From Leptospira idonii (GTDB taxonomy: Bacteria > Spirochaetota > Leptospiria > Leptospirales > Leptospiraceae), in assembly GCF_004770995.1 (NCBI RefSeq), contig NZ_RQHW01000016.1:62001-126000 (forward strand): 64,000 nt of DNA, read 5' to 3'. The position numbers and the translations under genes were made by a program. Below, piece by piece: positions 59,803-64,000 of the stretch (position 1 is the stretch's first letter; each line of letters opens with the position of its first letter). A model generated the notes under the pieces. The model worked only from the letters and a program-made list of their open reading frames with translations, did no database searches and was not told where the DNA came from.

Positions 59803-61086
59803 ATGATATACTTCTTCTATAATTTATTCCTATTTTTAATTTATCCTTTGTTTTATGGACTTTCCCGTTTTTCTTCCAAAGGAAGAAACGCCTTTTCTCA
59901 AAGAAAATCGGATCTAAAACAACTGTTATCTTTGGATACGAAAGGAAGAGAAACGGTTTGGCTCCACGCGGCAAGTGTAGGAGAACTCGACCAAGCGAGA
60001 GCTCTGGCTCAGGCAATCAAAAAGAAAAATCCTAACAAGTTCATCCTCCAATCCGTTTTTTCGAACAGCGTAACTTCCAAACAATTGAACGATCCTCATT
60101 TCGACGGAACCTTTCTACTTCCTTTCGATCTTCCGTTCGCTTACGATTCCATTCTCAACAAATTTTTCCCTAAAACTCTCATCGTTTTGGCTTGGGATAC
60201 TTGGCCCAATCTTTTGAAACAAACGAAACGTTCCGGGGCAAAAACATATTTGGCTTGTGCGTCCCTGTCTTCCGATTCGGGCAGAAAAAAAGGGATCGTT
60301 CATTCTTTAACAAAAGCTAGTTTCTACTATTTGGATGGGATCTTTCCTTCCCACGAAATTTTAGTTCCTGAATTCAAATCCTTAGTTTCTTCCTCTGTAG
60401 AAGTTTCTCCTTTGGGAGACACAAGATTCGATTCCGTTTTAAATAAAATAGAATCCTCTTCTCCTCCCGAATCCTTCGTGAATTTTTCGAAAACGTTTCG
60501 ATCGGAAATTCAAAACAATCCGCCCGTTTTGTTCGGTTCCACATACCCTGTTTGCGAATCGTATCTTATTTCCTTTTTGGAAAAGAACACTTCTTCCAAG
60601 GAAAATTATTGGATTTTCCCTCATAAATGGGAGAATTCCAGAATGGAAGAAGTCTCCGAAAAACTAAAACGTTTCGGAACTGTTTCCAAATTCTCGGAAA
60701 TAAAGGACGGATCTGCATCATATCCTAACTTCCTTTTGGTGGATGAAATGGGGATCTTGGCCTTTGCCTATCGGTATGCCAAACTCGCCTACGTAGGAGG
60801 AGGGTTTCATCATAGAATCCACAACACGATCGAACCTGCCGCTTTTTCTCTTCCTCTTTTGACAGGACCCAAAATCACGAATGCACCGGAAGCGATCGTT
60901 ATGCAGAAGCTAGGCGGACTCAAACGATGCGGAACGAAGGAAGAATTTCATAACAACCTGAATCTTCTTCTTTCTTCTTCCGATTTGAGAAGCGATTTAG
61001 GGACAAAAAATAGAAAGTTTGTGCTGGAAAATAGAGGTGCTTCGGAAAAGATCTGCAGTAGAGTTTTTTCGAATGACTTCCCTTAA
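59803..61086 (+). CDS. waaA: Kdo transferase WaaA (KdtA)
   Basis: This 427-aa protein has an N-terminal membrane anchor (about 1-21). WLHAASVGELDQA carries the catalytic Glu; VLAWDTWPNLL and YVGGGFHHRIHNTIEPAAFS are family signatures of the GT30 fold. It adds 3-deoxy-D-manno-octulosonate to lipid A precursor. It begins directly after the flaA stop and its end overlaps nadE by 14 bases. Confidence 0.95.
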   Translation: MIYFFYNLFLFLIYPLFYGLSRFSSKGRNAFSQRKSDLKQLLSLDTKGRETVWLHAASVGELDQARALAQAIKKKNPNKFILQSVFSNSVTSKQLNDPHFDGTFLLPFDLPFAYDSILNKFFPKTLIVLAWDTWPNLLKQTKRSGAKTYLACASLSSDSGRKKGIVHSLTKASFYYLDGIFPSHEILVPEFKSLVSSSVEVSPLGDTRFDSVLNKIESSSPPESFVNFSKTFRSEIQNNPPVLFGSTYPVCESYLISFLEKNTSSKENYWIFPHKWENSRMEEVSEKLKRFGTVSKFSEIKDGSASYPNFLLVDEMGILAFAYRYAKLAYVGGGFHHRIHNTIEPAAFSLPLLTGPKITNAPEAIVMQKLGGLKRCGTKEEFHNNLNLLLSSSDLRSDLGTKNRKFVLENRGASEKICSRVFSNDFP

Positions 61087-63010
61087 AATAGCAGCAGTTT
61101 CCCTCAACACCACTCCTCTCGATTTTTCAGGAAATCTTAAATCCATCCTTGAAAGTTTAAAACAAGAAGAAACCAAAGACTGCGATTTCGTTCTTTTTCC
61201 GGAACTATGCATTTCCGGTTACGGATGTGAAGACGCATTTTATAAGGAGTCCGTATGGAGACGTTCCTGGAATGCTTTGGAAGAAATTTTACCTTATACG
61301 AAAGACAAAACCGTTTTGGTAGGACTCCCCGTATTTCAATCCTCCTTTCTCTATAACTGTATGGTTGTTTTGGACCGGGAAAAAATCGTATGCATCATTC
61401 CCAAAACCAATTTAGCCAACACAGGAATTCATTATGAAAAAAGATGGTTCCATTCCAAAGAAAGTTTGGTAGCCGAATCGTACATTCCTCCTCAAAAATA
61501 TTTCAATGCTGGTTCTCCCGTTCCCTTCGGGCATTTCCTACTGGAGAAAAAAGGAGTTCTGACCGGTGTGGAAATCTGTGAAGATTCCTGGACATCGAAC
61601 AGACCGTCCCAAGTTTACGCAGAACAGGGGTTGGATATACTTTTCTCACCGGGTGCTTCCCATTTCGCATTGGGAAAAAATAAAATCAGATACCGCATTT
61701 TCCAAGAAACAAGCAGACAACACAGATCTCTTACGGTGTTTACGAATCTTTGCGGAAACGAATCGGGAAGAGCCATTTTCGAAGGAGGGAGTTTTTTCTG
61801 TGAAAACGGAAACCTGGTAGAAGAAGGCCCTCGTTTGTTTTTCTCCGACTACCAAATCACAACTTATACAACCTCCCTTTCCGAACTGAGATCCGCCAGA
61901 GCCAAAGAATTCAGATCCTCTTCTCCTAAAGAAAAATTACAAATCCCTGTTTTGCGGCTGGAATCGGAACGTTCTTCTTCCTTCATTCTGGACATGAGAA
62001 CCAAGTCGGAAAAAACGAATCAAAATCAGTCTTCCGCAAACTCTTTGTTTGATGATTTTACAAGAGCGGTATCCTTAGGGCTTTACGATTATCTCAGAAA
62101 ATCCAAAACGAAAGGTTTCACACTCTCCCTTTCCGGGGGAGCGGACAGCGCTGCCTGCGCTCTTTTAGTCACAAGTATGAAAGAGATCGCAAAAAAGGAA
62201 TTAGGAGATTCTATTTTCAATCGTTTAGGTGTGGAAGAATCGAAACTTCTGGTGACTCTCTACCAAAAAACAGAAAACAATTCGGAGCTTACGGAAACCA
62301 TCGCAAAAGTGTTAACGGAAGAATTAGGAAACCCTCACCACCAAATCTCCATCGACTCTTCCGTGGAAGAAGCAGTGGGTCTCATCCAAAGTCAAATCGG
62401 CAGAAAACTGACTTGGGAAACGGACGACCTTGCTTTACAAAACATCCAAGCAAGAGTTAGATCTCCTCTCATTTGGCTTTTGGCAAACTTGAACGGTCAT
62501 TTGCTTTTATCCACAGGAAACAGAAGTGAAGCAAGCGTAGGTTATACGACTATGGACGGAGACAGTTCCGGTTCTCTCTGTCCTATCAGCGGTGTGAGTA
62601 AAGAATTCATCTTGCGTTGGATCGATGACATTCAATCGGGGAACAATCCTTATATCTCTTTCAAAGAATCCTTAAAATTACTCAGACAAACAAAACCCAC
62701 TGCGGAACTCAGACCTTTGGAAACGAAACAAGAAGATGAAAAGGATCTAATGCCATATCCTATTTTACAAGAAATGGAACGTTTATCGGTTTTTGTAGGT
62801 TTGGAAGAAGAGGAATGTTTTTTCCGAATGAAACAATCTCACCCGGAATTGGATGCAGATTTGCTGAAAAAACAAATCGAAAGATTCACGAAACTATTCA
62901 GAACATCCCAATGGAAAAGAGAAAGACTTCCTCCCTCTTTCCATTTGGACGAATACGGATTGGATCCTAAGACCAGTTATAGATATCCGATCCTCTCCGG
63001 CGATTTTTAA
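61073..63010 (+). CDS. nadE: glutamine-dependent NAD+ synthetase
   Basis: This 645-aa protein starts at the ATG at 61073; a longer frame from 61019 lies inside waaA. The N-terminal nitrilase-type glutaminase domain has its Glu in LFPELCISGYG, Lys in IPKTNLAN and Cys in GVEICEDSW. The C-terminal synthetase has the PP-loop LSLSGGADSAACALLV and SLCPISGVSK. It converts nicotinate adenine dinucleotide to NAD with glutamine and ATP. Length and layout match the two-domain type. Confidence 0.96.
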   Translation: MTSLKIAAVSLNTTPLDFSGNLKSILESLKQEETKDCDFVLFPELCISGYGCEDAFYKESVWRRSWNALEEILPYTKDKTVLVGLPVFQSSFLYNCMVVLDREKIVCIIPKTNLANTGIHYEKRWFHSKESLVAESYIPPQKYFNAGSPVPFGHFLLEKKGVLTGVEICEDSWTSNRPSQVYAEQGLDILFSPGASHFALGKNKIRYRIFQETSRQHRSLTVFTNLCGNESGRAIFEGGSFFCENGNLVEEGPRLFFSDYQITTYTTSLSELRSARAKEFRSSSPKEKLQIPVLRLESERSSSFILDMRTKSEKTNQNQSSANSLFDDFTRAVSLGLYDYLRKSKTKGFTLSLSGGADSAACALLVTSMKEIAKKELGDSIFNRLGVEESKLLVTLYQKTENNSELTETIAKVLTEELGNPHHQISIDSSVEEAVGLIQSQIGRKLTWETDDLALQNIQARVRSPLIWLLANLNGHLLLSTGNRSEASVGYTTMDGDSSGSLCPISGVSKEFILRWIDDIQSGNNPYISFKESLKLLRQTKPTAELRPLETKQEDEKDLMPYPILQEMERLSVFVGLEEEECFFRMKQSHPELDADLLKKQIERFTKLFRTSQWKRERLPPSFHLDEYGLDPKTSYRYPILSGDF

Positions 63011-63054
63011 GACTTTTGCTGAGGGTCACACGACTGCGGCTCTGCCTTTACTAC

Positions 63055-63756
63055 TTACGGAGTAGGAATCCCTGCTCTTTGGTAGGCGGCTGCCATTTCC
63101 CTATCGACTTGTTCGTTTTGAAATTTAATGTTTGTTAGTATCTCTTCGAATTTTTTATCCATCTCCGGATCGTCTCCGCCGTTGCTTTCAATCAAATAAT
63201 TGATGATCTCCAATCGGTCGTTTCCTTGTTTTTTAACACTAGTGTAGTAGTATTGAAGATCGCCTGCGGAAGGAGAACCGCCAAACACTGCAGTGGTGGC
63301 TTGAGACAATCTTTGGTTTTCTTGTTCCATTTTCGCCTTCACTTCCGCAGTCATTCTTCTAGGAATTAAATTATTATCGGGAAACATCTCTCTCAGTTCG
63401 TCGAAAGTCTCCATGGCTTCTTCCGGATACGGTTTTCCCGTAGCGGGATTGATGGGAATCTCTCCGCTGTTCGCGACAGAATTTCTCACTTCGTCTTCGT
63501 AAGTCATTCCCCCGGCTTTATAATAGTCGGAGTCGAAGATAGATTCGGAATCCTGCCCTCTGGCCCCTAAGGCATTGGAGGTAGGTCGTTTCGAACCACC
63601 GTCCCCCATAAACAAGGCAGAAATCGCTTTGGATTTTCCGGATTTTCTTCTTCTTTCTTCTTCATCATCGTCTCCTACGAATAGGAAAAGAATCGTGATA
63701 AAAAAGAGAACGAGTAGGATGAAAGATGTGAATAGTAATTTTTTTTGGATTCCCAT
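63055..63756 (-). CDS. single-pass membrane protein, 233 aa, unknown
   Basis: The ATG at 63756 (MGIQKKLLF) is preferred over an upstream frame from 63789. One transmembrane helix (about 6-27) is followed by an acidic patch GDDDEEERRRK and a long polar region with a conserved-looking helical C-terminus (around EIINYLIESNGGDD). No family is recognised. It is divergent from a lipoprotein gene 40 bases away. Confidence 0.7.
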   Translation of the reverse strand: MGIQKKLLFTSFILLVLFFITILFLFVGDDDEEERRRKSGKSKAISALFMGDGGSKRPTSNALGARGQDSESIFDSDYYKAGGMTYEDEVRNSVANSGEIPINPATGKPYPEEAMETFDELREMFPDNNLIPRRMTAEVKAKMEQENQRLSQATTAVFGGSPSAGDLQYYYTSVKKQGNDRLEIINYLIESNGGDDPEMDKKFEEILTNIKFQNEQVDREMAAAYQRAGIPTP

Positions 63757-63796
63757 AGATCGAATTCCTAAAATCTTGGGAGGGAACATTCCAGAA

Positions 63797-64000
63797 ATGC
63801 AACGTACCCTCTTCTATCCAATCTATCTGATCTCCTTATCTTTACTCTCCTTTTTTCGATGTGGGACCAATACGGATACGCCTGTAGCTCCTTTTATTTT
63901 CATCATTCCTCCTGCAGTCCCTCAAATTCTGTCAGTTGTCTCAGTAAATAGCAATATCACCGACAGTTTTGAATCGAATGCCTTCGGATGGGTGGCCGAT
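63797..64000 (+). CDS. putative lipoprotein, C-terminus outside window
   Basis: The 68 visible codons start at the ATG at 63797. A signal peptide ends LLSFFRC, suggesting a lipoprotein, followed by GTNTDTPVAPFIF and a Val/Ser-rich stretch. No domain is visible before the window edge. Confidence 0.6.
   Translation, partial: MQRTLFYPIYLISLSLLSFFRCGTNTDTPVAPFIFIIPPAVPQILSVVSVNSNITDSFESNAFGWVAD

Overview
The window looks like a chromosomal segment of a Leptospira-type spirochaete. The support is a FlaA-family flagellar sheath protein, Gram-negative lipid A and Kdo enzymes (WaaA, phosphoethanolamine-transferase-like proteins), many lipoproteins with loose spirochaetal lipoboxes, many long lysine- and serine-rich proteins with no recognisable family, and moderate GC. 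No phage, transposon, CRISPR array or conjugative module was seen. Most of the window is dense housekeeping and envelope DNA, with many 1-4 base start/stop overlaps that imply operons.

Layout. 1-4.03 kb (minus): a 7TM/SpoIIE phosphatase, a Crp-family regulator and an SDR enzyme form one unit, followed by DoxX with two palindromes at its promoter. 4.03-11 kb: a gene-poor stretch ending in what looks like a short-chain dehydrogenase deletion scar, then an M20 peptidase lipoprotein, an Lgt-family protein, a dienoyl-CoA isomerase-like crotonase, a TPR protein and a UPF1-like helicase. A 52-aa gene lies on the opposite strand in the gap at 8.0-8.2 kb. 11-15.3 kb: small membrane proteins, a class III cyclase and a five-PAS histidine kinase. 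15.4-23.4 kb: a complete alternative complex III operon, actABCDEF, with an extra SH3-like lipoprotein at its end. This complex oxidises quinol and reduces a c-type cytochrome; no terminal oxidase is in the window. 23.6-30.7 kb: a GT39 glycosyltransferase, a Cys-rich lipoprotein, RlmN, and two convergent sulfatase-fold membrane enzymes likely to decorate envelope lipids. 30.8-37.4 kb: SufB, a 2-Cys peroxiredoxin, an ABC-F ATPase and a large low-complexity protein. 37.8-47.4 kb: a thioesterase, tRNA-Leu(CAA), a cell-wall amidase, an active/inactive M16 peptidase pair, an RNase Z-like protein, an O-methyltransferase and two related lipoproteins. 47.4-56.4 kb (minus): a long co-directional run with a DsbD-alpha-like protein, an orphan DNA methyltransferase, RluA, a PilZ-like protein, an ATP-grasp/FMN fusion, MnmA, a two-lobed aspartic-protease-like lipoprotein and a GAF-GGDEF cyclase. 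56.6-64 kb: initiator tRNA, ProC, YggS, FlaA, WaaA, NadE and flanking unknowns.

The most striking observation is the 5' leader of the ABC-F gene. It encodes a seven-codon peptide, MRLRRHQ, with its own Shine-Dalgarno sequence. The peptide ends inside the left arm of a perfect 13-bp inverted repeat, and the strong ABC-F ribosome-binding site follows the right arm. MRLR is the minimal macrolide-dependent ribosome-arrest sequence known from the ErmD leader, so this has the architecture of an antibiotic-sensing attenuator in a spirochaete. Other points of interest are the tandem DTGS lipoprotein, the ATP-grasp/FMN fusion, the SDR deletion scar, and operator-like palindromes upstream of doxX and eptA-like genes.
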